Shown here: positions 17,340-26,700 of the stretch, one piece after another
Layout: each line of letters begins with the position of its first letter
How positions within the stretch are numbered: the first letter of the stretch is position 1
Source: Methylotenera sp.
GTDB taxonomy: Bacteria > Pseudomonadota > Gammaproteobacteria > Burkholderiales > Burkholderiaceae_C
Direction of reading: 5' to 3'
Length of the DNA: 64,000 nt
Assembly: GCA_021738245.1 (NCBI GenBank)
Contig: JAIPCJ010000005.1
Coordinates: 1-64,000 of the forward strand
Notes under the pieces: generated by a model
The model's input: the letters and a program-made list of their open reading frames with translations, nothing else
What the model was told of the DNA's origin: nothing
The model's database searches: none
Made by a program: the position numbers and the translations under genes

Positions 17340-18626
17340 TCAGCGCAAGGCGGTGCGCGCGGCCGCGAGGGTGGCGTCGATGTCGGCCTGGCTGTGGGCT
17401 GCCGACACGAACCCAGCCTCGTAAAGGGCCGGTGCAAGATAGATGCCAGCGTCCAGCATGGCGTGGAAGAAGCGGTTGAAGCGCTCCTTGTCGGTCGTCA
17501 TGACCTTGGCGTAGTTCTGCGGCAGCTCCGGCAACAGGAAGAAGCCGAACATGCCCCCCTCGCTGTCGGCGCTGAAGGGCACGCCGTTCTCGGCAGCCAC
17601 CCCTTTCAGGCCGTCGACGAGCTGGCGCGTGCGCGCGGACAGCGCCTCGAAGAAGCCAGGCTTCTGGATCTCGCGGAGCGTGGCCAGGCCGCAGGCGGTC
17701 GCCACCGGGTTGCCCGACAGCGTGCCGGCCTGGTAGACGCCGCCCAGCGGGGCCAGGTGCTGCATCACGTCGCGCCGCGCACCGAAGGCCGCCAGCGGCA
17801 TGCCGCCGCCGATGACCTTGCCGAAGACCGAGATGTCGGGCGCGAAGCCGGGAATGAGGGTGGCGTAGTGAGACTGCGCCGAGCCGAGGGCCACGCGAAA
17901 GCCCGTCATCACCTCATCCAGCACCAGCAGCGCGCCGTGCTTGGAGCACAGGCGGCGCAGCGCGGTCATGAAGGGCACCGAGGCGCGCACGAAATTCATG
18001 TTGCCGGCGATGGGCTCCACGATGACGCAGGCCAGCTCGTGCCCGACTTCGGCAAACGCTGCCTCCAGCTGCTCGACGTTGTTGTATTCGAGGACCAAGG
18101 TGTCGGCGGCGGCGCCGGGCGTGACACCCGCGCTGGTGGGATGGCCGAAGGTGGCCAGGCCTGAGCCGGCCTTCACCAGCAGGGCGTCGGTGTGGCCGTG
18201 GTAGCAGCCCTCGAACTTGATGAACTTCGGGCGACCGGTGGCACCGCGCGCCAGGCGGATGGCGCTCATCGTCGCCTCGGTGCCGGAGCTCACCAGGCGC
18301 ACCTGGTCGATGCTGGGCACAAGCTTGAGGATCTCTTCGGCGAGCTCGATCTCACGCTCGGTGGGCGCACCGAACGAGAAGCCTTCGGTGGCGGCCTTGG
18401 TGACGGCTTCCAGCACGGCCGGGTGGCCGTGGCCGAGGATCATCGGCCCCCAGGAGCCGATGTAGTCGATGTAGCGGCGACCTTCGGCATCCCAGATGTA
18501 GGCGCCCTCGCCGCGAGCGATGAAGCGCGGCGTGCCGCCGACGGCGCGAAAGGCGCGCACGGGGGAGTTCACGCCGCCGGGGATGACGCGGGCGGCGCGT
18601 TCGAAGAGCTCGGTGTTGCTGGCCAT
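17340..18626 (-). CDS. hemL: glutamate-1-semialdehyde 2,1-aminomutase
   Basis: HemL converts glutamate-1-semialdehyde to 5-aminolevulinate in the C5 pathway of tetrapyrrole synthesis, using pyridoxal phosphate. The 428-residue protein has the standard class III aminotransferase layout: [19 protein letters not shown] at the N-terminus, [19 protein letters not shown], the aspartate-containing [15 protein letters not shown]-like block, and the PLP lysine in [16 protein letters not shown]. This gene shows that the organism makes haem through glutamyl-tRNA, which supplies the haem for the oxidase genes later in the window. thiD lies 18 bases upstream on the same strand. Confidence 0.97.
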   Translation of the reverse strand: MASNTELFERAARVIPGGVNSPVRAFRAVGGTPRFIARGEGAYIWDAEGRRYIDYIGSWGPMILGHGHPAVLEAVTKAATEGFSFGAPTEREIELAEEILKLVPSIDQVRLVSSGTEATMSAIRLARGATGRPKFIKFEGCYHGHTDALLVKAGSGLATFGHPTSAGVTPGAAADTLVLEYNNVEQLEAAFAEVGHELACVIVEPIAGNMNFVRASVPFMTALRRLCSKHGALLVLDEVMTGFRVALGSAQSHYATLIPGFAPDISVFGKVIGGGMPLAAFGARRDVMQHLAPLGGVYQAGTLSGNPVATACGLATLREIQKPGFFEALSARTRQLVDGLKGVAAENGVPFSADSEGGMFGFFLLPELPQNYAKVMTTDKERFNRFFHAMLDAGIYLAPALYEAGFVSAAHSQADIDATLAAARTALR

Positions 18627-18644
18627 GGGTTCAGGTTCAGGTGA

Positions 18645-19592
18645 TCAGTGCATCCGGCGCGGCGTCTTGGGCGGCTGCTCGGGTTCGGGATCGGGTTCGA
18701 ATTCAGGCGGCTCACCGGCGGCCTCGTCGGGCGCGGGCAGGGCCCAGAAGAAGCGGTCGGGAATCACGTTGCCCATGCCGGGGCGAAAGCCCGCGTCCAG
18801 GGACTGGTCGAGGAAGGACAGGGCCTCGCTGACGGCCGAGTGCAGCTCCGCGCCCACCGACAGCAGTGCCGCGAGGGCGGCCGACAGGGTGTCGCCCGCG
18901 CCTAGGAACGCGGTCTCGAAGCGCTCGAACTTCTCGCCGGTGATCGGGCCCTGCGAGTTGGCCAGCACGTTGTCCACGTACTGGTTGGGCAGCTGGATGC
19001 CCGTCACGAGCACGTGCTGGGCGCCCGATTGCGCGGCGGCCACCGCCAGCTCGCGGGCCGAGGGGCTGCGCTCGTTGTCCCAGTCAGGCAGCAGGAAGTC
19101 GGTCATCGTCTTGTGATTGCCGACGAGCACCGCAGTCTGCGGCAGCACCAATTCGCGCAGCGCATCCAGATACTGTTGTTGATCGTCCTCATCGATCCAG
19201 GCGACCGAGGGCAAATAGGTAACCAAAGGTATGTCGGGATAGTCGCTCAAGACCTCCGCGACGGCGCTGACGGCCTCGGCGTTGCCGAGGAAGCCGACCT
19301 TCCACGCGGTGATCGGCACGTCTTCAAGGATGTGGCGCGCCTGCTCGGCAATGGTGTCGGCGTCGAGGTTGTGATGCTCGAAGGTCTCGGCGGTGTCGCG
19401 CAGCACGACGGCGGTCACCACCGGCAGGCAGTGCGCACCCATGGCGGCGATGGTGGCCACGTCGCCGGCCAGGCCACCGGCACCGCTGGCGTCGCTCGCA
19501 TTGAAGGTCAGCACGCACGCCGGCGGCGGGCTTTCTTCCTCGGCTGGGGTGTCGTCGACCTCGGGGTCGGGGCGCAGGGGTGTTGGGCTCAT
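18645..19592 (-). CDS. thiD: hydroxymethylpyrimidine/phosphomethylpyrimidine kinase
   Basis: ThiD phosphorylates hydroxymethylpyrimidine twice to supply the pyrimidine half of thiamine. The 315-residue protein is of the ribokinase-like fold. It has NASDASGAGGLAGDVATIAAMGAH near the N-terminus, VLRDTAETFEHHNLD, and the GAGDTLSAALAALL anion-hole/catalytic motif. It is longer than the usual 260-280 residues because of an acidic Pro/Glu N-terminal extension of about 30 residues and a Pro/Glu-rich C-terminal tail. I start at the ATG at 19592; a possible start 39 bases upstream adds basic residues. It is divergent from the rubredoxin gene. A ThiD variant with relaxed specificity cannot be excluded. 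Confidence 0.88.
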   Translation of the reverse strand: MSPTPLRPDPEVDDTPAEEESPPPACVLTFNASDASGAGGLAGDVATIAAMGAHCLPVVTAVVLRDTAETFEHHNLDADTIAEQARHILEDVPITAWKVGFLGNAEAVSAVAEVLSDYPDIPLVTYLPSVAWIDEDDQQQYLDALRELVLPQTAVLVGNHKTMTDFLLPDWDNERSPSARELAVAAAQSGAQHVLVTGIQLPNQYVDNVLANSQGPITGEKFERFETAFLGAGDTLSAALAALLSVGAELHSAVSEALSFLDQSLDAGFRPGMGNVIPDRFFWALPAPDEAAGEPPEFEPDPEPEQPPKTPRRMH

Positions 19593-19733
19593 GGGAGTCT
19601 TGGCGGAACGCGGTCGAAAGAGCTGCCGCAAAGCGTGGAGTCTGCCGCTAAAAGTGCGCTTCTAACGCGGAGCACACCGGCATTTGCCCTCAGCATTGCG
19701 CTCTCGGGCCCTGGCTAGAATGAATCGATTGTA

Positions 19734-19928
19734 GTGAGCAAAACTCTGAGCACCGTGAGCGAACCCAGTACCTGGATGTGCCTGATCTGTGGATGGATCT
19801 ATGACGAAGCAACCGGCGATCCCGACCACGGTATCCCCCCGGGGACGGCATGGGCCGATGTCGACATGAACTGGACATGCCCCGACTGCGGCGCGCGCAA
19901 GGAAGACTTCGAGATGGTGCGCATCTGA
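19734..19928 (+). CDS. rubredoxin
   Basis: The 64-residue protein is a one-iron electron carrier. The two Cys pairs are Cys16/Cys19 in WMCLICGW and Cys49/Cys52 in WTCPDCG, with the aromatic core residues of the family and the C-terminal ARKEDFEMV ending. The only suitable start is GTG at 19734, which gives a short Ser/Thr-rich leader; a second in-frame GTG seven codons on is possible. A TAGAAT element at 19716-19721 may be its -10 box. In this lineage rubredoxin characteristically precedes the pilG-chpA cluster; whether it serves that pathway is not known. Confidence 0.93.
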   Translation: MSKTLSTVSEPSTWMCLICGWIYDEATGDPDHGIPPGTAWADVDMNWTCPDCGARKEDFEMVRI

Positions 19929-19989
19929 CGCCGATTCATCGATTGCCGACAGGGCCCGGCCCCGAGCTGAAGTTCCTAGGAGACGACGT

Positions 19990-20379
19990 TTGAACGAGCA
20001 AGTTTCCGGTGCAGGTCCAACCCGCATCCTGGTCATCGACGACAGCAACACCATCCGTCGCAGCGCGGAGATCTTCCTCAAGCAGGGAGGTCACGAGGTC
20101 GCGCTCGCGGAAGATGGTTTCGATGCGCTGGCCAAGCTGGGCGACTTTCATCCTGATCTCGTCTTCTGCGACATCCTCATGCCGCGGCTGGATGGATATC
20201 AGACCTGCGCCATCATCAAGCGCAACCCGCAGTTTTCGGGAGTGCCAGTGATCATGCTGTCGTCCAAGGACGGCCTTTTCGACAAGGCCCGCGGACGCAT
20301 GGTGGGCTCACAGGACTACCTGACCAAGCCGTTCACCAAAGACCAGCTGCTGCAGGCGGTCATCCAACACCGGCCCTGA
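19990..20379 (+). CDS. pilG: twitching motility response regulator PilG
   Basis: PilG is a single-domain CheY-like receiver of the Pil-Chp chemosensory pathway that controls type IV pilus extension. The 129-residue protein has the acidic pair in ILVIDDSNTIRR, the phosphoacceptor Asp61 in LVFCDILMPRLDGYQT, and the conserved Thr/Lys positions in PVIMLSSKDG and YLTKPF. The start is TTG at 19990, set by an AGGAG seven bases upstream; no ATG is better placed. It opens the pilG-pilH-pilI-pilJ-chpA operon, 61 bases after the rubredoxin gene. Confidence 0.95.
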   Translation: MNEQVSGAGPTRILVIDDSNTIRRSAEIFLKQGGHEVALAEDGFDALAKLGDFHPDLVFCDILMPRLDGYQTCAIIKRNPQFSGVPVIMLSSKDGLFDKARGRMVGSQDYLTKPFTKDQLLQAVIQHRP

Positions 20380-20403
20380 GCCTCCTCCCAAGAGAGTATT
20401 GCC

Positions 20404-20769
20404 ATGAGCATCCAAAACATCCTGTTGGTTGACGATTCCAAGACCGAACTGCACGCTCTGTCCGAGATGCTGGTCAAGCGCGGCTACAACGTGCGCACCG
20501 CCGAGAACGCCGAAGAGGCCATGAAGCGCCTGGCCGAGGCCAAGCCCGACCTGATCCTGATGGACGTGGTCATGCCCGGCCAGAACGGCTTCCAGCTGAC
20601 CCGTGCCATCACCCGCGACGAGCGCTATGCCGGCGTGCCGGTCATCATGTGCACGAGCAAGAACCAGGAAACCGACAAGGTCTGGGGCATGCGCCAGGGG
20701 GCCAGCGATTACGTCGTCAAGCCCGTCAAGGCAGACGAACTGCTGGCCAAGATCAAAGCCCTCGGCTGA
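20404..20769 (+). CDS. pilH: twitching motility response regulator PilH
   Basis: PilH is the second single-domain receiver of the Pil-Chp system, thought to oppose PilG or to drain phosphate from the kinase and to favour pilus retraction. The 121-residue protein has ILLVDDSKTE, phosphoacceptor Asp54 in LILMDVVMPGQNGFQ, PVIMCTSKNQETDKVWG and the lysine in YVVKPVKADELL. The sequence QETDKVWGMRQGASDYV is characteristic of PilH and separates it from PilG. It lies 24 bases after pilG with an AGAGAG ribosome binding site. Confidence 0.95.
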   Translation: MSIQNILLVDDSKTELHALSEMLVKRGYNVRTAENAEEAMKRLAEAKPDLILMDVVMPGQNGFQLTRAITRDERYAGVPVIMCTSKNQETDKVWGMRQGASDYVVKPVKADELLAKIKALG

Positions 20770-20779
20770 AGGCTGACGC

Positions 20780-21310
20780 ATGGCCAACAAGACCGCCCTT
20801 CGCGAGCTGCAGCAGCGCCTGGCAGAGCGCATGCAGGCTGCTCGCGAGCAGACGCTGATTGCGAACTGGCTGGCCGTTGAATGCGCCGGCGTGGGCCTGC
20901 TGTTCTCGTTGAAGCAGGCCAGCGAAATCTTCGCGCCGGTGCCCATCAAGCCGGTGCCCTACGCCAAGCCCTGGCTGGCGGGCGTGGCCAACCTGCGGGG
21001 CGGCCTGTTTACCGTGGTCGACCTGGCCGTCTACCTGGGGCTGTGCGAGCCGCAGCCGGGTCGCGCCACCACCGCCCAGACACGCCTGGTGTCGCTGGGC
21101 AGCGACCTGAACCTGAATTGCGCCCTGCTCGTGGACCGCCTGGCCGGCCTGCGCAGTGACGAACAACTGCCTCTGGCGCCGCAGCAACCCACGGGGCCGC
21201 TGCCGCGATTTGCAGGGGCCCTGCGCCGGGATGAAGCCGGGCGCGATTGGCAAGTGATCAATCTCGAGGCGCTGTCGCGGCAGGAAAACTTCCTGCACAT
21301 CGTCGCTTGA
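20780..21310 (+). CDS. pilI: CheW-like adaptor PilI
   Basis: PilI couples the PilJ receptor to the ChpA kinase. The 176-residue protein has an approximately 40-residue N-terminal helical lead and then a CheW SH3-like domain: GVGLLFSLKQASEIFAPVPIKPVPYAKPWLAGVANLRGGLFTVVDL is the typical run, split here by beta turns, with the arginine-glycine turn after NLRG. It starts ten bases after pilH and ends 70 bases before pilJ. No separate pilK methyltransferase follows, unlike the Pseudomonas cluster order. Confidence 0.93.
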   Translation: MANKTALRELQQRLAERMQAAREQTLIANWLAVECAGVGLLFSLKQASEIFAPVPIKPVPYAKPWLAGVANLRGGLFTVVDLAVYLGLCEPQPGRATTAQTRLVSLGSDLNLNCALLVDRLAGLRSDEQLPLAPQQPTGPLPRFAGALRRDEAGRDWQVINLEALSRQENFLHIVA

Positions 21311-21380
21311 TGCGCATCCATTTCGAAGTTCCGAGCCGCCACGAGTGCGGACATCACACACATTGAAGGACGAGGGTGAA

Positions 21381-23735
21381 ATGAGCCTGCTGGACACAAT
21401 CAGGGGAAAGTCCGAAGCCGACAAGCAGCCGCCGGTGCCGGTGGAAGGCGTCGATACGGCCATCGACTCGGGCAGCACGACGAGCTTCGATGCCACGCGC
21501 AACGCCGACTCGACGCTCGCCGGTTCGGACCTCTATCCGCGCAACGAGGGCTCGTCGATCATCTCGCCGGCCGTGCCGACCGAGCCGGGTCCCAACAGCG
21601 AGTTCGCGCCCAGCAGCACGATGAGCTTTGCCCCCACGACCCAGGCGGCCGATCCGACGGCCATTCCGTCGCTGCCGGCGTCGGGCTCCGACAAGCTGAC
21701 GGATCTCTTCGGTCGCAACCGCCAGCGCGTGCTGACCGGCTTGGTGGCCCTGGGCTTCATCGGCACGTTCGCGTCGGTTTTCCTGGTGGTGTCCAGCTCC
21801 AACCGCAGCGCCGCCCAGGTGCGCGCAGCGGGTTCGGCCTTGATGCACTCGCAGCGGATGGCCAAGTCCGTGTCGGCCGCCCTGGTCGGCAACCCGACCG
21901 CCTTCGCTGAACTGCGCGAGTCGGTTGGCACCCTCAGCGGCGTCGTCACCAACCTGCGCACGGGTGAAGGCGAACTGGCGATTGCGCCGGCCGGCGTGCA
22001 GCCCACGCTGGACATGCTCAAGCCCATGGTCGAGCGCGCCGAGAAGAACGGCAAGATCGTGCAAGCGCAGGAAAAGATCCTGACGCAAGTGGGCCAGGCC
22101 CTGCGCGCCATCAACCGGCAGTCGAGCGACCTGCTGGAAAGCGCCGAGGCGGTGTCCTCGCAGGCCTTGCAGATCGGTGCGTCGGCCGGTGAGGTCTCCG
22201 CGGTCGGTCAGCTGGTGATGTTGACCCAGCGTATCGGCAAGAGCGCCAACGAGTTCCTGACGCAGGAAGGCGTGAGCCCCGAGGCCGTGTTCCTGCTGGG
22301 CAAGGACTTGAACTCCTTCAAGCTGATCACCGAGGCCCTGATCAACGGCAGCCCCGAGCTGCGCCTGAATGCCGCCAAGGATCCGCAGCTCAAGGAACGC
22401 CTGCAGACCCTGCTCAAGCAGTACGAACAGACCCGGACCCAGGCCTCCGCCATTCTGGGCAACCTGCAGGGCCTGGTGGCGGCTCGTGAGGCCCAGACAG
22501 CCATCCTCAACGACTCCGAACCGCTGCGCAAAGGCCTGGAGCAGACCGCCGCCGACCTCGAAAAGTCGGGGGGTGCCGGTTTCGGCCTGTTCGCTGTGAT
22601 GGCCCTGTCGCTGATCTCGCTGGCGATCGGTGCGGTCGGTTTCCTGCGGCTTTATCTGTCTGACCAGGCTCGCCGTGCCGAGCTGGCCGAAGCGCAGAAG
22701 CGCGAGGCCGAGGCTCAGGAGCAGGAAGCCAAGCGCGTGAACGACGCCAACCAGGCGGCCATTCTGCGGTTGATGAACGAACTGGCCAGCGTCGCTGAAG
22801 GTGACCTGACGCAGCAAGCCACGGTGACGGAAGACATCACCGGCGCGATCGCCGACTCGGTGAACTACACCGTGGAAGAACTGCGCAACCTCGTGGGCCA
22901 GGTGCAGGCCACGGCGGCTCGCGTGACGGACACGACCGGTGCGGTCGACCAGACGTCCACCGACCTGCTGGCCGCTTCCAAGGAGCAGCTGCACGAGATC
23001 CGCGCGACGGGTGAGGCCGTGCTCGGCATGGCGGAACGAATCACCGAGGTGTCTGCGCAGGCGCAGACGACCGCCGAGGTGGCGCGTCAAAGCCGTCAGG
23101 CCGCTGAACAGGGTCTGGCAGCGATGCAGAACAACATCGCCGGTATGAACGCCATCCGTGACTCCATCCAGGAGACCTCCAAGCGCATCAAGCGCCTGGG
23201 TGAGTCGTCTCAGGAAATCGGTGAGATCACGGAGCTGATCTCGGACATTACGGAACAGACGAACGTGCTGGCCCTGAACGCCGCCATTCAGGCCGCGTCT
23301 GCCGGTGAAGCCGGTCGCGGCTTCTCGGTGGTGGCGGAAGAGGTGCAGCGTCTGGCCGAACGCTCGGGCGACGCCACCCGCCGGATTGCCGCGCTGGTCA
23401 AGACCATTCAGACCGACACCCACGACGCCGTGGCCGCCATGGAGCGCTCCACGCGCGGTGTGGTGGAAGGTACGCAGCTGTCCGACGCGGCCGGCAAGGC
23501 GCTGGAAGACATCGACAAGGTGTCGCGTCAGCTGGACGAACTGATCGAGCGCATCTCGGCGCAGGCGCAGCAGGAAGCTGAACGCGCCAACGGCGTGGCG
23601 TCCAACATCCAGCACATCTTCGCGGTGACCGAGCAGACCTCCGAGGGCACGCGCTCCACCGCCCAGATGGTGCATGAGCTGTCTCGCTCTGCCGAAGCCC
23701 TGCGGACCTCCGTGTCCCGGTTCAAGGTCGCCTGA
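21381..23735 (+). CDS. pilJ: Pil-Chp methyl-accepting chemotaxis protein PilJ
   Basis: PilJ is the transmembrane receptor of the type IV pilus chemosensory system. The 784-residue protein has an unusual N-terminal cytoplasmic extension of about 115 Ser/Thr/Pro-rich residues, then a first helix at about 117-138 and a periplasmic sensor region of about 250 residues. The sensor has two repeated halves resembling the PilJ-type sensor domain. A second helix lies near 398-422, followed by a HAMP-like linker and the cytoplasmic signalling domain. Its hairpin tip reads ITEQTNVLALNAAIQAASAGEAGRG and FSVVAEEVQRLAERS. No C-terminal CheR-binding pentapeptide is seen. I chose the ATG at 21381, preceded by GAGGGTGAA. 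Confidence 0.94.
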   Translation: MSLLDTIRGKSEADKQPPVPVEGVDTAIDSGSTTSFDATRNADSTLAGSDLYPRNEGSSIISPAVPTEPGPNSEFAPSSTMSFAPTTQAADPTAIPSLPASGSDKLTDLFGRNRQRVLTGLVALGFIGTFASVFLVVSSSNRSAAQVRAAGSALMHSQRMAKSVSAALVGNPTAFAELRESVGTLSGVVTNLRTGEGELAIAPAGVQPTLDMLKPMVERAEKNGKIVQAQEKILTQVGQALRAINRQSSDLLESAEAVSSQALQIGASAGEVSAVGQLVMLTQRIGKSANEFLTQEGVSPEAVFLLGKDLNSFKLITEALINGSPELRLNAAKDPQLKERLQTLLKQYEQTRTQASAILGNLQGLVAAREAQTAILNDSEPLRKGLEQTAADLEKSGGAGFGLFAVMALSLISLAIGAVGFLRLYLSDQARRAELAEAQKREAEAQEQEAKRVNDANQAAILRLMNELASVAEGDLTQQATVTEDITGAIADSVNYTVEELRNLVGQVQATAARVTDTTGAVDQTSTDLLAASKEQLHEIRATGEAVLGMAERITEVSAQAQTTAEVARQSRQAAEQGLAAMQNNIAGMNAIRDSIQETSKRIKRLGESSQEIGEITELISDITEQTNVLALNAAIQAASAGEAGRGFSVVAEEVQRLAERSGDATRRIAALVKTIQTDTHDAVAAMERSTRGVVEGTQLSDAAGKALEDIDKVSRQLDELIERISAQAQQEAERANGVASNIQHIFAVTEQTSEGTRSTAQMVHELSRSAEALRTSVSRFKVA

Positions 23736-23763
23736 CCGCTCCGATCCCGAGAAAGCCAGACGC

Positions 23764-26700
23764 ATGGACAGCTCCCTGCGAGACTCCGAACTCCCGGCCG
23801 ACCTCAGCCCGTTGGCCTGGGTGCAGGAGGAATTGCGCCGCTCCCTGGAGTCAGTGCACAAGACCCTGCGCCGCCTCGTTCGCGAGAGTGGTGACAACCG
23901 CGCCACGGCCCTGGGCGGTGAGGCGCCCGCCAGCCAGCCGCTCCAACAGGCGGCGGCTCAACTCCATCAGGTCAGCGGTGTGCTGTCCCTCGTCGGCCTG
24001 CCGGCCGGTGCCAGCGTGCTGCGTGCCGCCGAGGCGGCGGTGCAGCGCCTGGCCGAGAAACCGCTGAGCGTTGAAGCCGCGGCGGTGGACATCATCGAGC
24101 GCGCGGACTTCGCGCTGCTGGCCTATATGGCGCGCCTGCTGGCGGGCAACAAGACCTCCTCGCTGGCGCTCTACCCGAGCTACCGTGCGCTGCAGGATCT
24201 CAACGGTGCCGACCGCATCCACCCGGCCGACCTGTGGCAGTTCGACTGGTCCTGGCGCACCATCCGCGCCGAGGCGGACGTGGCACCGCGCTCGGCTGAA
24301 GCCGTGCGTGCTCCATTCGAGGCCGCGCTGCTGCGCCATATGCGCGAGCCGAGCCCGGCCCACGCCGCCAATCTGTCGGGCCTGTGCGCCGGTCTGGCGG
24401 CGTCGTTGCCGGCGGGCAATTCGCGCACGCTGTGGCAACTGGCGGCCGCGGTGTTCGAGGGCCAGGCCCTCAAGCTCATCGGCAGCGATGCGCACACCAA
24501 GCGCCTGGGCTCCAAGCTGCTGCATGAATTGCGCCGCGTGGGGCAGGGCGATCAGGCCGACGCGGCGCGCGAGCGCCTGGCGCAGGACCTGCTCTTCTTC
24601 TGCGCCCAGTGCCGCATCAGCCGCGGCGCCGGCCCGCGCCTGACGGCCGTTCACGAGGCCTACGGCTTGACCGAAGAGCAGGCGGGCGACTACGAAGACG
24701 CCAGCCTGGGCCGCATCGACCCCGCCTGGGTGGCGCAGGCCAAGCGCCGCGTGCTCGCCGCCAAGGAAAGCTGGTCCAGCGCTGCCGAAGGCGACCAACA
24801 TCGCCTCGCCGGCCTGGACGAGCAGTTTGCGGCCCTGGCTGAATCGCTGACCCGTCTCTTCCCGAGCGGCGAAGTGCTGGCGCAGACGCTGCAACGCGCC
24901 GTTGTCGCGACCCTGCGTTCGCGCACCACGCCGCCGCCCGCGCTGGCGATGGAAGTTGCCACCAGCCTGCTCTACGTCGAGGCTGCCCTGGAAGACGCCG
25001 CCTTCGACCAGCCCGAGCAGGCCGACCGGGTGCGCCGACTGGCACGCCGCGTCGAGGCCGTGGCGCACGGTGAGCCCGCCGAGGCGCTGGAAGACTGGAT
25101 GGAGGATCTCTACCGCCGCGTCTCCGACCGCCAGACGCTCGGCAGCGTGGTGCATGAACTGCGTGCCAGCCTCTCCGAAGTCGAGAAGCACTGCGACGAG
25201 TACTTCCGCAACCCGACCCAGCGTGACCTGCTGATCCCCGTGCCCGGCCAATTGCAGGCCATGCGCGGCGTGCTCAGCGTGCTCGGGCTGGACCAGGCCG
25301 CCCATGCCACCGTGCGCATGCGCGACGAGGTGGACAACCTCGCCAGCACCGAGATCGACTTCAACCGCCCCGGCGCGCGTGACGTCTTCGAGCGCCTGGC
25401 CACCAACCTGGGTGCGCTGGGCTTCCTGATCGACATGCTCAGCGTCCAGCCCCAGCTGGCCAAGCGCATGTTCCAGTTCGACGAGGCCACCGGCCGCCTG
25501 GATGCCGTCATGGGCCGCCGCGAAGGTGCGGTGGCGCTGCCGGACTTCGAGGCCAGCGGCTTCCATGTCGATCTGGAGCCGGAAGTTCCCGCGCCGGCAC
25601 CCTTCGAGCATGAAGCCACGCAGCCGATGCGCGTGGACTTCGCCAGCCTCGACCTGCCTGATCTCAGCCTGCCCGACGTCGACCTCAGCGTGGCCGCGCC
25701 CGCACCCGTCGTGGCGCCACCGCCTCCCGCGCCCGCGCCGGCCCCCGCGCCGAGCGTGGCCGACGACCCGGAGATGCGTGAGATCTTCCTGGAGGAAGCC
25801 GACGAGGTCATTGGCAATGCACGTGCGGCCCTGGCCGCGCTGCACGACCAGCCGACCGACCACGCCCAGCTGACGGTGGTCCGCCGCGCCTTCCACACGC
25901 TCAAGGGCAGTGCCCGCATGGTGGGCCTGGATGCCTTCGGCGAAGGTGCCTGGGCCTGCGAGCAGCTCTACAACGCCCGCCTGGCCGAAGCCACGCCGCA
26001 GGCCGATGGCGCGCTGCTGGCCTTCACGGGCGAGGCGCTGGACTACTTTGCGCATTGGCGTGAGCAGATTGCCGGCAACGAGCCGGGCATGCACACGCCC
26101 GAGCCGGTGCGCCGCAGTGCCGACGCCCTGCGCCTGCAGGGTGAACTGCTGCCGCTGTCCTTCCAGGCGGAGGCTCCGACGGCTGCGCCGGCCGAAGCGG
26201 CGTTCGAGCTGCCGGCTGCCGAGGTGATCGAAACCATCGACCTGTCGCTGGACGCGCCGGGCGAGCCGGTTGCGGTGGCCCCAGAAGTGCTGGTCGAGGA
26301 AGCCGGCGCGCCTGTCGAGCTGCCGTTGCCGGCCGAGATGCAAACGGGGTCTGCGCTCGAGCCTGACTTCGTGCTCGATCTGGAGGCCCCGGTCGTCGCC
26401 GAGCCGCTGCCTCAGCCCGAGGTGGCAGAGGAACTCGACCCGGCGGCCCTGCCGCTGGATCTGGCGGTTGATTTCGACGGCGCCCATGCGCCGACCGAGC
26501 CGCTGCCCCTGCCGGCGATGCCCGACGAAGAGCCCACGCTCGCCAACTTCGGCGTCGTGCTCAACCTGGACGAACCCGAAGCCGCCGAACCCGTCGTGGT
26601 CGACGAGAGTCTCGCGCCGCCGGTGCGCCCGGAGGAGGTCACGCTCACGCTGCCCCGCCTGGTGGTCGACAACGAAGCGCCGGCCGTCGAAGCGGTGGCG

